From Rikenellaceae bacterium (GTDB taxonomy: Bacteria; Bacteroidota; Bacteroidia; Bacteroidales; UBA932), in the NCBI GenBank assembly GCA_900769145.1, contig CAAGFN010000054.1:1-60334 (forward strand): a stretch of 60,334 bases of DNA, read 5' to 3'. Of the stretch, positions 43,156-52,010 are shown one piece after another (the first letter of the stretch is position 1; the number at the start of each line of letters is the position of its first letter). Made by a program: the position numbers and the translations under genes. The notes beneath the pieces were generated by a model. It saw only the letters and a list, made by a program, of their open reading frames with translations, made no database searches and was not told where the DNA came from.

Positions 43156-44085
43156 TCAGTAAGCGAAACTCCGGATTTTGTCGGCTACAGCCTCCAGCTG
43201 CCATTGGGGAGTGGAGGTGGCACCGCATATACCCACCTGGTCGTCATTGCGGAACCATACTTGTCTGACATCTTCTTCGCACGAAACGTGGTATGTCCTG
43301 ATATTCAATGATTTGCAGAGTTCACAGAGGACTTTGCCGTTCGAGCTGTCCCTGCCGGAAACAAAGATTACTATGTCGTGGCTCAGGGCGAAGTCGGATA
43401 ATTCTTTATGGCGGAATGCCACCTGGGCGCAGATGGTCTCGTGGATATTCAGGAAACCGGTTCCGTGGAACCTGACAACCGGAAGCTCGTGTTCCAATGC
43501 CATCTTCTCCTCGAGCACTGCCTTTATTTCCGCATATTCGGCCGGACCTTTGGTGGTCTGGGAAAACAGTTCCACCGGTCCTGACAAGCGGATTCTGCCT
43601 TCGGAAATGGCCTCTCTCAATGCTGCTGTGCTGTCAATAACTATGGCATTGCCCTCAGTCTGGCCGACGAGGCCCAGCACCTCCGCATGTCCGGTCTTTC
43701 CGAAAATGATGACCTGGCCATTTTCCGGGCTCACTCTTTCGTAAGCTTTCCTGATTTCTTTCTGGAGCCCCAGTACTACGGGGCAGGTGCAGTCTATGAT
43801 ATCGAGGCCCCGGGCATCAGCCATTTTGTAAGTTTCAGGCGGTTCCCCATGTGCGCGGAACATCACGCTGGAACCCTTCGGAAGACTTTCCAGGTCCTCC
43901 TTCCCGATGGTCCGCAGACCTTTGTTTTCAAGTCTGGTGAGTTCGGCGTCGTTGTGTACTATCGCTCCCAGGGAATAGAGGGGCTTTCCTTCGGCATTGT
44001 CAAGGAATTTTTCGGCATTGCTGATAGCCCTGATTACACCTCCGCAGAATCCGGAGTGACTGTCTATTTCGACATTGAACGCCAT
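43156..44085 (-). CDS. ispH: 4-hydroxy-3-methylbut-2-enyl diphosphate reductase
   Basis: The 309-residue iron-sulfur enzyme makes IPP and DMAPP in the last step of the MEP isoprenoid pathway. The start is ATG 44085 (MAFNVEIDSHSGFCGGV), 13 bases after the cmk stop; a longer frame begins with TTG inside cmk. The three cluster-binding Cys residues are in GFCGGV, CTCPVV and VGICGATSTP, with the substrate His in HNDAEL and FRAHGEPP and KTGHAEVLG. It is cotranscribed with cmk, as in other bacteria. Confidence 0.95.
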   Translation of the reverse strand: MAFNVEIDSHSGFCGGVIRAISNAEKFLDNAEGKPLYSLGAIVHNDAELTRLENKGLRTIGKEDLESLPKGSSVMFRAHGEPPETYKMADARGLDIIDCTCPVVLGLQKEIRKAYERVSPENGQVIIFGKTGHAEVLGLVGQTEGNAIVIDSTAALREAISEGRIRLSGPVELFSQTTKGPAEYAEIKAVLEEKMALEHELPVVRFHGTGFLNIHETICAQVAFRHKELSDFALSHDIVIFVSGRDSSNGKVLCELCKSLNIRTYHVSCEEDVRQVWFRNDDQVGICGATSTPQWQLEAVADKIRSFAY

Positions 44086-44098
44086 TTCCTGCTGAATA

Positions 44099-44791
44099 TC
44101 AATCTCCGAATTTTTCCCTGACAATGTTCTTGAGCCAGACCATCTGGTCTTCCAATGTCATATCGGTGTTGTCCAGGACTATTGCGTCTTCAGCCTGCCT
44201 CAGTGGGGAAGTATCCCTGTGTGAATCAATGTAGTCCCGGGTCTTGAGATTCTCGAGGATGGTCTCCAGGTCGGCATCCGAGCCGGCGGCCTGCATTTCC
44301 TTGAGCCTTCTCATTGCCCTGACATTCACATCGGCCACCATGAAAATCTTGAGCTCCGCATCAGGGAACACTGTCGTGCCGATATCACGTCCGTCCATGA
44401 CCACTCTGCCTGCCTTTCCGTAATCCCTCAGGATTCTGTCCACGAAGTCCCTGACCTCCGGGATGACAGCGACCGGGCTTACGTATGAGGATACCTCGAT
44501 GGTGCGTATGGCCTGGTCAACGCATTCGTCGCCTATGTAGGTGTGGCTGCCGTCTCCGGCATTGCGGAAACTGACATTGATTTCCGGGAGTGACGAGGAC
44601 AAAGCCCCTGCATCCACGTATCCGTTCCCGCCGGTGAGACCGTTGCGGATGGCGAAGAGGGTCACGGCACGGTACAATGCACCCGAGTCCAGGTACAAGA
44701 AAGAAAATTCTTTTGCAATAAGTTTGGCAAAAGAACTTTTCCCTGTGGACGAGTAACCGTCAACTGCTATTTTGATATCTGGAATATGCAT
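44099..44791 (-). CDS. cmk: Cytidylate kinase
   Basis: The 230-residue P-loop enzyme phosphorylates CMP and dCMP. It shows P-loop DGYSSTGKSSFAK, LDSGALYRAVTL, the NMP-binding insert, VVMDGRDIGTTVFPDAELKIFM and the lid DSHRDTSPLRQAEDA. Length is normal. It heads the cmk-ispH pair with a full promoter directly upstream. Confidence 0.96.
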   Translation of the reverse strand: MHIPDIKIAVDGYSSTGKSSFAKLIAKEFSFLYLDSGALYRAVTLFAIRNGLTGGNGYVDAGALSSSLPEINVSFRNAGDGSHTYIGDECVDQAIRTIEVSSYVSPVAVIPEVRDFVDRILRDYGKAGRVVMDGRDIGTTVFPDAELKIFMVADVNVRAMRRLKEMQAAGSDADLETILENLKTRDYIDSHRDTSPLRQAEDAIVLDNTDMTLEDQMVWLKNIVREKFGD

Positions 44792-44813
44792 TGCAAAATC
44801 CGTTGGTGGGTCA

Positions 44814-44844
44814 CAAAATTATAAAAAATATTGATTTCCCGCAA
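44814..44844 (-). promoter_or_regulatory. Promoter of cmk-ispH
   Basis: On the minus strand TTG (44844-44842) is followed after 20 bases by TAATTTTG (44821-44814), matching the -33/-7 consensus. The leader is about 16 bases. Confidence 0.75.
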
Positions 44845-44864
44845 CAACGGGCCCGGAAGATTCC

Positions 44865-45275
44865 CTATTCTTTCTTCAATATCTTGATTTGCTGGATTCT
44901 GTATGTGTCATCCTTGCAGGATACGAAGATTGTGACCTCGAAGATTTCACCCCCTGCATTGAGCCTGCCGAGGGCGTATTTCATATTGGATCTGCCGGCA
45001 GTATGGGTGATGTCGAATTCCCGGGGGCTGTAATTGTTGAAGAACGTCTTGATGATGCGGAGAGCCTGGTTGCGGCTGGAATCGCTGGTTTTCGACAGGA
45101 TGGATATTTCGAGATTGTCATCGAACCAGGCGGCGAGCTTGTCGGCATCTCCGAGCCTGAGATATTTGGCTATCGGGATGAATACGTCATATCCGGCAGG
45201 CTGGGCACTGGCATTGATGCCGCTGAAAAGGACAGCGGAGAGAGCAGCAATCAAGAATGTAGTCCTAAGATTCAT
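44865..45275 (-). CDS. Small exported DUF4783-like protein
   Basis: I choose ATG 45275 (136 residues), which opens a signal peptide (MNLRTTFLIAALSAVLFSGINASA); the longer frame would overlap rlmH. The mature part (IAKYLRLGDADKLAAWFDDNLEI...KTFFNNYSPREFDITH...VTIFVSCKDDTYRIQQIKILKKE) looks like an NTF2-like fold and matches what I recall as DUF4783, a Bacteroidota family of unknown role. It is divergent from rlmH. It is probably periplasmic; there are no catalytic residues that I can name. Confidence 0.75.
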   Translation of the reverse strand: MNLRTTFLIAALSAVLFSGINASAQPAGYDVFIPIAKYLRLGDADKLAAWFDDNLEISILSKTSDSSRNQALRIIKTFFNNYSPREFDITHTAGRSNMKYALGRLNAGGEIFEVTIFVSCKDDTYRIQQIKILKKE

Positions 45276-45305
45276 ATTTTCACCGTTTGCAGAGCGTTTA
45301 TCCTG

Positions 45306-45336
45306 TTGCAAATATTGAGCCACGTGTGTATCTTTG
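45306..45336 (+). promoter_or_regulatory. Promoter of rlmH and the histidine kinase
   Basis: TTG (45306-45308) precedes TATCTTTG (45329-45336) by 20 bases, a full match. The ATG of rlmH starts 7 bases after the -7 box, about where transcription is expected to begin, so the mRNA may be leaderless. Confidence 0.75.
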
Positions 45337-45342
45337 CCGTGT

Positions 45343-45816
45343 ATGAAAATAACTTTGTTGACAGTCGGCAAGACTGATGTCCGCTGGGTGCGGGAAGGAC
45401 TGGAACTCTATGCTTCCCGTCTCTCGCATTATGTCAAGTTTACCATCAGGGAGATACCTGAGCTGAAGAATGTTTCGGCATTCACCCGTGAACAGATAAA
45501 GGAGAAGGAGGGAGACCTCATTCTCGCCGCCCTGGCCGCTGACGACTTTGTCATTCTCCTGGATGAGAGGGGGAGGAAATACCGCTCCGTGGAATTCGCC
45601 GAGTTCGTCAGGGACCGGCTCAACAGGGGTGCCGATATGGTTTTCGTGGTCGGCGGGGCCTACGGGTTCTCGCAGAGGGTATATTCCAGGGCCGGGTCAA
45701 TGATGTCCCTGTCCGACATGACCTTCTCCCATCAGATGGTAAGAACGATTTTTGCAGAGCAGCTTTACAGGGCCTTCACCATTATCCGCGGTGAGCCGTA
45801 TCATCACGAAGGATAG
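45343..45816 (+). CDS. rlmH: 23S rRNA (pseudouridine1915-N3)-methyltransferase
   Basis: The 157-residue SPOUT enzyme methylates pseudouridine 1915 in helix 69 of 23S rRNA. The start MKITLLTVGKT is typical; LLDERGRKYRSVEFAEFV, FVVGGAYGFS and the C-terminal LSDMTFSHQMVRTIFAEQLYRAFTIIRGEPYHHE (deep-knot SAM site) are all present. ATG 45343 fits the family N terminus better than the frame opening at 45334. Because the -7 box ends at 45336, translation likely begins at or very near the transcript 5' end. The histidine kinase follows 2 bases after its stop. Confidence 0.95.
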   Translation: MKITLLTVGKTDVRWVREGLELYASRLSHYVKFTIREIPELKNVSAFTREQIKEKEGDLILAALAADDFVILLDERGRKYRSVEFAEFVRDRLNRGADMVFVVGGAYGFSQRVYSRAGSMMSLSDMTFSHQMVRTIFAEQLYRAFTIIRGEPYHHEG

Positions 45817-45818
45817 CG

Positions 45819-48800
45819 ATGTTCAACAGATTGTCACAGAAAATGAAGGAGGCGGTGTCCAGGCACGGTTCCTGGCCGGCGTTGGTCGCAGCGGCGGTAA
45901 TCCTGCTTTCACTCCTCTTCGGAATTGCAGGGCGGGCTGACCTGTCCTCCGTCTCAGCCCGGCGTGTCACCCGCATCATCAACGGCAGGATGGCAACCCT
46001 GGAGTCCTATATGCGCAGGGCAATGACCGAGAACCGCGGGGACTGGCTTGAACTTGACGGCCTGGAGGATGATATGGTCATCTACAGGTATATGGACGAC
46101 TCGCTTCAATGCTGGTGCAACCAGTTCTCTCTGGACAATGACGATATCAGCAAGAAACTGATGGTCCAGAGGTTCGTCAATCTCCGGTACAACATAATCT
46201 CGCCTTTGGCCTCCATTGACACTACGGTCACATACGTCAATATGGGCCCGAAGTGGTATCTTGCCAAGGCGATTGACGATGGACGGGGATGCCGGGTCAT
46301 CGGAGGACTGGAGGTGAGGAATACTATGGACAGGAGGTCCGTGACGGGTGTCAATCCGCGTTTCCGCCTCGGAGACCAGTATAATCTCAATCCTATCAGC
46401 ACCACCGGCGGTACGGCGATAACGGTATCCGGCGTGCCCGTGCTGAAGATGATCAGGGAGTCGGCCGTGGCGGATCCGTTGTTCCCGGACTCCACGATGC
46501 TCTGGATAGTGATGCTGGCATTCGGCGGACTTGCGCTCTGTCTGCTGCATTTTAACAAGAGGCCTTGGATGATGGCCGGCTCAATGCTGACCCTTACGGC
46601 AATGATGGCCGTTTTCTATTTCATCGGGATGAGGATGCAGGCTACCTCCACCCTGTTCTCGCCCAACCTCTATGCGGGAGGCACCGTGCTGTATTCTCTT
46701 GGTGCCCTTCTCATCATCAATTTGTGGCTGACCTTCATGGGAGGCTGCTTCTTCGTGGTGCGTAAGGAGATATCCAGGGGGATAATAGCCGGCGAAGACA
46801 GGAGGAAGGCCGCTTGGTTCACGGCTTTCGTACTGATTGCGTCCCTGATTATCCTGGTATACGTGATATTTTCGTTCAGGAGCCTGATGCTCAATTCCAA
46901 TCTTTCTCTTGAACTCTACAAACTCTCATCCCTCACCAGGCACACCCTCTACGTGTATGTCTCCTATCTGGCTCTGCTGTCATTAGTTCCGCTTTTTCTC
47001 CAGTCGGCAAGGAGTGTGGTCTTCCACTTCTACGGAATCAAGTATGACATGCTTTCCAGATGGGGGAGAAGCCTGTACGCATTGTCCTGTGCGGCCCTGC
47101 TCCTGCTTCATTTCTCGCTTCTCGGCATCAGGAAGGAGGCTGACAGGGCGGAGATATGGACCAGCCGCCTGGCTATGGACAGGGATCTCGGACTGGAACT
47201 CAGGCTCAGGGGAGTGGAGAACGCCATTGCTTCCGACAATGTCATAGCGGAGGTCGTGAGAAACTCGGGGGACTACAAGATTATACTCAACAGAGTATCC
47301 GAATCGTATCTGAACAGGATATCCAAGGGCTATGATATCTCGGTTCTCCTTTTCAGGGATGATGTCAGCGACCCACAGCTTCTCAAATATTTCCACGAGA
47401 GATTCGCTGATGCGGTGCCGATTGCCCAGGGTTCCAGGTTCTCATACGGAAGGACAAGTGCCGGAAGGCCCCAATATACCGGTCTCTTCATGTACTATTT
47501 CCCGGATTCGGGAGTGTACAGGCTCATTGTCGGACTCAATTCGAAGGCTGACAAGGAGGACAGGGGTTATTCCTTCATCCTGGATGAGCGGACTCCGGGA
47601 GGTGTGGTGATACCTCCGCAATATTCTTATGCCAAGTATCTCGGGGGGAAACTGGTAAGCTACAAGGGTGATTACCCTTATCCTACCGTACTTGGAGGCA
47701 AATTCAAGTCCGCCCTGCAGAACTCGGCGGACAGGGCCGTTTACGGCAACTACGTGCATTTCTACGAGGAGATTTCGGAGGATGAGAGCATTGTCATTTC
47801 ACGTTCCAGAATCGGAATACTTCAATACATAGTGGCAGGGTTCATATTATTCCTGCTCTCGTATTTCTGGATAAGTACATTCACATTGGGCAGGAAGAAG
47901 AATTCTGATTTCGAGAAGAATTATTACAAGTCCAGGGTAAATGCTGTCCTTCTTCTCGCAATGACAATGACGCTCGTGACTATGAGCATCATAATGGTGT
48001 TCTTCGTCTATAGGCGCAATGACGAGAATGTCCGCAAGCTGATGTCGAGCAAGATTACCACAATCCAGTCTCTTGTGGCCGACCGGGTGAGAAGTCTCTC
48101 ATCATACAAGGATATGTCCGGACTGGATATGTCGGCCGTTCTAGATGAGGTGGCAAGGTACACGAGGACGGACCTCTCCCTATACAGCCCTGGCGGCAAG
48201 GTCTTCAGCTCCACTGCCCCGGAGATTTTCGAGAAAATGATAATCGGTTCCAGGACCAATCCTGAGGCCTACAGGAACATAATGTACAGCCGGAAGAGGT
48301 TCTATATCCACAGGGAGAGGGTCGCAGGCATCTCGTTCTATACGATGTATGCCCCTCTCATCAATGAGAAAGGTGATATTCTGGCCATCCTCAGTGCACC
48401 ATACACCGATTCCGGGCTTTCGTTCAAAGCCGATGCTGTCTTCCACTCCATATTCGTCATCACTGTCTTCTTCATTCTTCTGATACTCACCAGGTTCTTC
48501 ACGACCAAGGTGGTGGACAAGATGTTCGGGCCGCTGTCCGTCATGGGTCGCAAGATGCTTTCGGCCAGGACCGGCGGGCTGGAGTACATCATCTATGACA
48601 AGGAGGATGAGATTTCCGGCCTTGTGCGTGCCTACAACCTGATGGTTCACGACTTGTACGAGTCAGGCAAGCAGGTGGCCCAGGCCGAGAGGGAGAGGGC
48701 CTGGAGCGAGATGGCCCGCCAGGTGGCCCACGAAATCAAGAATCCCCTGACTCCGATGAAACTCAAGATCCAGGGCCTGATCCGGATGAAGCACAACAAT

Positions 48801-49394
48801 GACCCTAAATGGGAGGCGCGGTTCGAGGATGCGGCAAGGGTAGTCCTGGACAGCATTGACGTGCTGACTGACACTGCCAATGAGTTCTCTACCTTCGCCA
48901 AGCTCTATTCCGAGGAAATGGTGGAAATCGATCTCGATGCCCTGGCATCCGACCAGATTTCAATGTTTGACAACCGGGAGGATATCAAGTTCGAATACTA
49001 CGGGCTGAAGGGAGCCAGGGTGATGGGACCGAAGCCTCAGCTGACCCGAGTATTCGTAAATCTCCTTACCAATGCCGTACAGGCACTTGAGGCTAGTATA
49101 CAAGATGCGAAAGAACCGTTCCGCGGACGCATTGTGCTGTCTCTGAGGAACAGTTCCAAAGACGGATTCTATGACATCGTGGTGGAGGACAACGGCCCGG
49201 GAATCAAGGATGCGGACAGGGCCCGCCTGTTCACTCCGAATTTCACCACCAAGAGCAGTGGCACAGGCTTGGGTCTCGCCATCTGCAAGAACATCATCGA
49301 AAGATGCGGAGGTGAGATATTCTACAGCCAGTCCTTCGCATTGAAGGGAGCCTGCTTCACTGTCCGGTATCCCAAGCCTCCTACTTCTGCCTGA
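45819..49394 (+). CDS. Large NtrY-like membrane sensor histidine kinase
   Basis: This 1191-residue protein has about ten hydrophobic segments (first near 18-38, a block near 225-440, then near 670, 715 and 875), two large extracytoplasmic parts (about 40-225 and 445-665, and a further PAS-like part about 740-870), a HAMP-like region after the last span and a kinase core. The H-box is VAHEIKNPLTPMK with phospho-acceptor His971. The ATP-binding lobe has NLLTNAVQALE (N box), VEDNGPGI (G1) and GTGLGLAICKNII (G2). It most likely phosphorylates the sigma-54 regulator at 41242-42405. It follows rlmH by 2 bases and overlaps the convergent der gene by 14 bases. Confidence 0.92.
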   Translation: MFNRLSQKMKEAVSRHGSWPALVAAAVILLSLLFGIAGRADLSSVSARRVTRIINGRMATLESYMRRAMTENRGDWLELDGLEDDMVIYRYMDDSLQCWCNQFSLDNDDISKKLMVQRFVNLRYNIISPLASIDTTVTYVNMGPKWYLAKAIDDGRGCRVIGGLEVRNTMDRRSVTGVNPRFRLGDQYNLNPISTTGGTAITVSGVPVLKMIRESAVADPLFPDSTMLWIVMLAFGGLALCLLHFNKRPWMMAGSMLTLTAMMAVFYFIGMRMQATSTLFSPNLYAGGTVLYSLGALLIINLWLTFMGGCFFVVRKEISRGIIAGEDRRKAAWFTAFVLIASLIILVYVIFSFRSLMLNSNLSLELYKLSSLTRHTLYVYVSYLALLSLVPLFLQSARSVVFHFYGIKYDMLSRWGRSLYALSCAALLLLHFSLLGIRKEADRAEIWTSRLAMDRDLGLELRLRGVENAIASDNVIAEVVRNSGDYKIILNRVSESYLNRISKGYDISVLLFRDDVSDPQLLKYFHERFADAVPIAQGSRFSYGRTSAGRPQYTGLFMYYFPDSGVYRLIVGLNSKADKEDRGYSFILDERTPGGVVIPPQYSYAKYLGGKLVSYKGDYPYPTVLGGKFKSALQNSADRAVYGNYVHFYEEISEDESIVISRSRIGILQYIVAGFILFLLSYFWISTFTLGRKKNSDFEKNYYKSRVNAVLLLAMTMTLVTMSIIMVFFVYRRNDENVRKLMSSKITTIQSLVADRVRSLSSYKDMSGLDMSAVLDEVARYTRTDLSLYSPGGKVFSSTAPEIFEKMIIGSRTNPEAYRNIMYSRKRFYIHRERVAGISFYTMYAPLINEKGDILAILSAPYTDSGLSFKADAVFHSIFVITVFFILLILTRFFTTKVVDKMFGPLSVMGRKMLSARTGGLEYIIYDKEDEISGLVRAYNLMVHDLYESGKQVAQAERERAWSEMARQVAHEIKNPLTPMKLKIQGLIRMKHNNDPKWEARFEDAARVVLDSIDVLTDTANEFSTFAKLYSEEMVEIDLDALASDQISMFDNREDIKFEYYGLKGARVMGPKPQLTRVFVNLLTNAVQALEASIQDAKEPFRGRIVLSLRNSSKDGFYDIVVEDNGPGIKDADRARLFTPNFTTKSSGTGLGLAICKNIIERCGGEIFYSQSFALKGACFTVRYPKPPTSA

Positions 49395-50688
49395 TGAAAA
49401 TCTGAATCGGGCAGCCTGTCAGGTCGAAATGTGACCTGAGCTTGTTCTCGAGGAACCTCTTGTAAGGGTCCTTGATGTACTGCGGCAGGTTGCAGAAAAA
49501 CGCAAATGCCGGGAATTTGGTCGGGAGCTGGGTTATGTATTTGATTTTCACTACCTTGCCCTTGTACATCGGAGGTGGATAGTTCTCTATCTCAGGAAGC
49601 ATGGTGTCCATCAGGCTGGATGTGGAAAGCCTCCTGGAATAGTTCTCGTAAACGTGGGCGATTTCATTCATCACGTCGAGAATCCTCTGCTTCTTCAATA
49701 CTGAAGTGAAGATAATCGGGACATCATTGAACGGAGCGATTCTCGCCCTGAGTCCCTCGGTGTATTCCTTGAGAGTATTGCTGTCCTTCTCGAAAAGGTC
49801 CCATTTGTTGACCACGATGACGCAGCCCTTGCGGTTTTTCTTGATGAGGTTGAGGATGTTCATGTCCTGGGCCTCCATGCCGGTGGTGGCATCAATCATC
49901 ATGATGCAGACGTCACTGTGCTCAATGGCCCTGATGGAACGCATCACGGAATAGAATTCCAGGTTCTCCTGGACTTTGTTCTTCTTCCTGATGCCGGCGG
50001 TGTCCACGAATACGAACTCGTGACCGAATTTATTGTAATAAGATGATATCGAGTCTCTTGTGGTTCCGGCTACATTGGTCACAATGTTGCGGTCCTCGCC
50101 GAGGAGGGCATTGGTCAGGGACGATTTTCCGACATTAGGCTTTCCGACAATGGTGATGCGAGGTACGCCCGGGTGCTCATCCTCCGCTTCCGTGTCCTCA
50201 GGGAGTTTCTTTGTGATTTCATCGAGAAGGTCGCCGGTGCCGCCTCCGTTTGCCGCGGAAATAGCGAAGATTTCACCGAGGCCCATCGAGTAGAACTGGT
50301 AGACATCATACATCTTCTCCCCGGAATCCACCTTGTTGACAGCGGTTACGACAGGCTTGCCGCATTTTCTCAGGAGAGCGGCAATCTCTGCGTCATAGTC
50401 CGTGATACCGGATGCCGCCTCGGTCATGAACAGAATGAGATCAGCCTCCTCTATGGCAATGACGACCTGCTTGCGGATTTCCTCCTCGAAAACGTCATCG
50501 GAACCGGAGGTGTATCCGCCGGTGTCCACGACAGAGAATTCCTTGCCGCACCATTCGCATTTGCCATAATGTCTGTCACGTGTTACTCCTGCCGTTTCAT
50601 CGACAATAGCCTGCCTCATTCCCACGAGGCGGTTGAAAAGTGTGGATTTGCCGACATTCGGCCTTCCTACAATAGCTACGAGGCTCAT
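49381..50688 (-). CDS. der: Ribosome-assembly GTPase Der (EngA)
   Basis: The 435-residue protein has two tandem Era-like GTPase domains: first G1 GRPNVGKST with DTGG and NKVD, second G1 GKPNVGKSS with DTAG and NKWD, then a KH-like C-terminal domain (PPPMYKGKVVKIKYITQ...NPFIRQ-type end, here CPIQIFIRQK). It acts in 50S subunit maturation. It closes the engB-prs-orf-der run on the minus strand, and its 3' end overlaps the histidine kinase 3' end by 14 bases. Confidence 0.97.
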   Translation of the reverse strand: MSLVAIVGRPNVGKSTLFNRLVGMRQAIVDETAGVTRDRHYGKCEWCGKEFSVVDTGGYTSGSDDVFEEEIRKQVVIAIEEADLILFMTEAASGITDYDAEIAALLRKCGKPVVTAVNKVDSGEKMYDVYQFYSMGLGEIFAISAANGGGTGDLLDEITKKLPEDTEAEDEHPGVPRITIVGKPNVGKSSLTNALLGEDRNIVTNVAGTTRDSISSYYNKFGHEFVFVDTAGIRKKNKVQENLEFYSVMRSIRAIEHSDVCIMMIDATTGMEAQDMNILNLIKKNRKGCVIVVNKWDLFEKDSNTLKEYTEGLRARIAPFNDVPIIFTSVLKKQRILDVMNEIAHVYENYSRRLSTSSLMDTMLPEIENYPPPMYKGKVVKIKYITQLPTKFPAFAFFCNLPQYIKDPYKRFLENKLRSHFDLTGCPIQIFIRQK

Positions 50689-50718
50689 AATAAAGAATTA
50701 TTTATCCTCTCACGAGGG

Positions 50719-50994
50719 TTATTTAATATTCTCCTCTTTCCCCGGGTACAGCCCGCAGGAAGCGCAGGAGTCTGAATAAACTCCGGAACAATGCGCTCCG
50801 GAGTCCTTGTCACTGAGGGAGGCGAAACGCTCGTCGTCCTCCTCCCTCATACATCTTATGCCCAACCGGCGCATATCCTCATTGGCTCCCACATCTGTCT
50901 GCGGGAACTGGCCGTCCTTCCGGAATATGATGTTGAAGCACATCCCGAAGACTCCTATCCCGATGAGGATCAATGCTGCCAGAAAGACTTTCAT
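50719..50994 (-). CDS. Small single-span membrane protein with C-terminal cysteines, function unknown
   Basis: The 91-residue protein begins MKVFLAALILIGIGVFGMCFNIIFRKDGQFPQTDVG, one membrane span followed by a cytoplasmic part, then RRLGIRCMREEDDERF and a Cys-containing tail (CSGVYSDSCASCGLYPG). Four Cys lie after residue 45 (positions about 48, 69, 77 and 80), which could bind a metal. I recognise the style as a conserved Bacteroidales small protein but know no function. It lies between prs and der on the same strand with gaps of 38 and 30 bases. Confidence 0.7.
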   Translation of the reverse strand: MKVFLAALILIGIGVFGMCFNIIFRKDGQFPQTDVGANEDMRRLGIRCMREEDDERFASLSDKDSGAHCSGVYSDSCASCGLYPGKEENIK

Positions 50995-51032
50995 AATTAA
51001 TTATCTCAATACCGCATCTGCGGTTCAATGCC

Positions 51033-52010
51033 TTAGAAAATGAATTCAGGGCTTATCGGCTCGTTGTCGCAAACCTTGCGGATGATTCTCGCGAATGTTT
51101 CGGTCATTGAAACGACCTTGATCTTGCTGGTGTCAACGGACGGGTCCGTGGTTAGCGGAATCGTGTCGGTCACATACACCTCGGTGAGGCTTGACTTGTT
51201 GATGCGGTCGTATGCCGGGCCGGAAAGGATGGCGTGGGTTGCGCAGGCCCTTACGCTCTTGGCGCCCTTCTCCATAAGGATGTCGGCTGCCTTGGTCAAT
51301 GTTCCGGCTGTGTCGATCATGTCGTCCACGATTACCACATTCTTGCCCTCAACTTCTCCGATGGCGGTGATGGATGCCACTACATTGGCTCTCTCGCGGG
51401 ACTTGTGGCAGATGATTACCGGGCAGGCGAGGTCCTTGGCATATGCGTTGGCTCTCTTTGCTCCGCCCATATCCGGGGCTGCGATTGCAAGATTCTCAAT
51501 GTTGAGGGATTTCAGATAAGGGATGAATACCTTGCTCGCATATATATGGTCAACCGGGATGTCGAAGAATCCCTGGATCTGGTCAGCGTGGAGGTCGCAG
51601 GTCATTATTCTGTCAACTCCGGCCGCGCAGAGGAGATTTGCCACGAGCTTGGCTCCGATTGATACTCTCGGCTTGTCCTTCCTGTCCTGCCTTGCCCATC
51701 CGAAATAAGGCATTACGGCAATTACTTTGTAGGCTGAGGCCCTTTTCGCTGCATCGATGGTGAGGAGAAGTTCCATCAGATTGTCAACCGGCGGGAATGT
51801 GGACTGGAGGATGAATACGGTGGCGCCGCGGACGCTCTCCGTGAATGAAGGCTGGAATTCTCCGTCACTGAAGGAGGTGACTTCCGATAATCCGAGGTGA
51901 ATAGGATTTGAACCAGGTTCCCTGATAGTGTCAAGTTCTTTTACGACTTTCTCAGCGAAATCCTTCGATGCCCTGCAGGCAAACAGTTCCATTCTGTGTT
52001 CAGTGTTCAT
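51033..52010 (-). CDS. prs: Ribose-phosphate pyrophosphokinase
   Basis: The 325-residue enzyme makes PRPP from ribose-5-phosphate and ATP. The start is ATG 52010 (MNTEHRMELFACRAS), overlapping the engB stop by 4 bases; the longer frame runs into engB and is not the gene. Motifs: SDGEFQPSFTESVRG, FPPVDNLMELLLTIDAAKRASA, PYFGWARQDRKDKPR, the metal/PRPP loop VVIVDDMIDTAGTL. Coupling by the ATGA overlap suggests linked translation with engB. Confidence 0.96.
   Translation of the reverse strand: MNTEHRMELFACRASKDFAEKVVKELDTIREPGSNPIHLGLSEVTSFSDGEFQPSFTESVRGATVFILQSTFPPVDNLMELLLTIDAAKRASAYKVIAVMPYFGWARQDRKDKPRVSIGAKLVANLLCAAGVDRIMTCDLHADQIQGFFDIPVDHIYASKVFIPYLKSLNIENLAIAAPDMGGAKRANAYAKDLACPVIICHKSRERANVVASITAIGEVEGKNVVIVDDMIDTAGTLTKAADILMEKGAKSVRACATHAILSGPAYDRINKSSLTEVYVTDTIPLTTDPSVDTSKIKVVSMTETFARIIRKVCDNEPISPEFIF

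Noticed and set aside
43156..44124. A longer ispH frame starting with TTG at 44124 inside cmk.
   Set aside because: ATG 44085 gives the conserved N terminus with the first cluster Cys at residue 14 and sits just after the cmk stop.
44889..45377. A 162-codon plus-strand frame opposite the DUF4783-like gene.
   Set aside because: The minus-strand protein has a signal peptide and a plausible fold, while this frame runs through the rlmH promoter and start.
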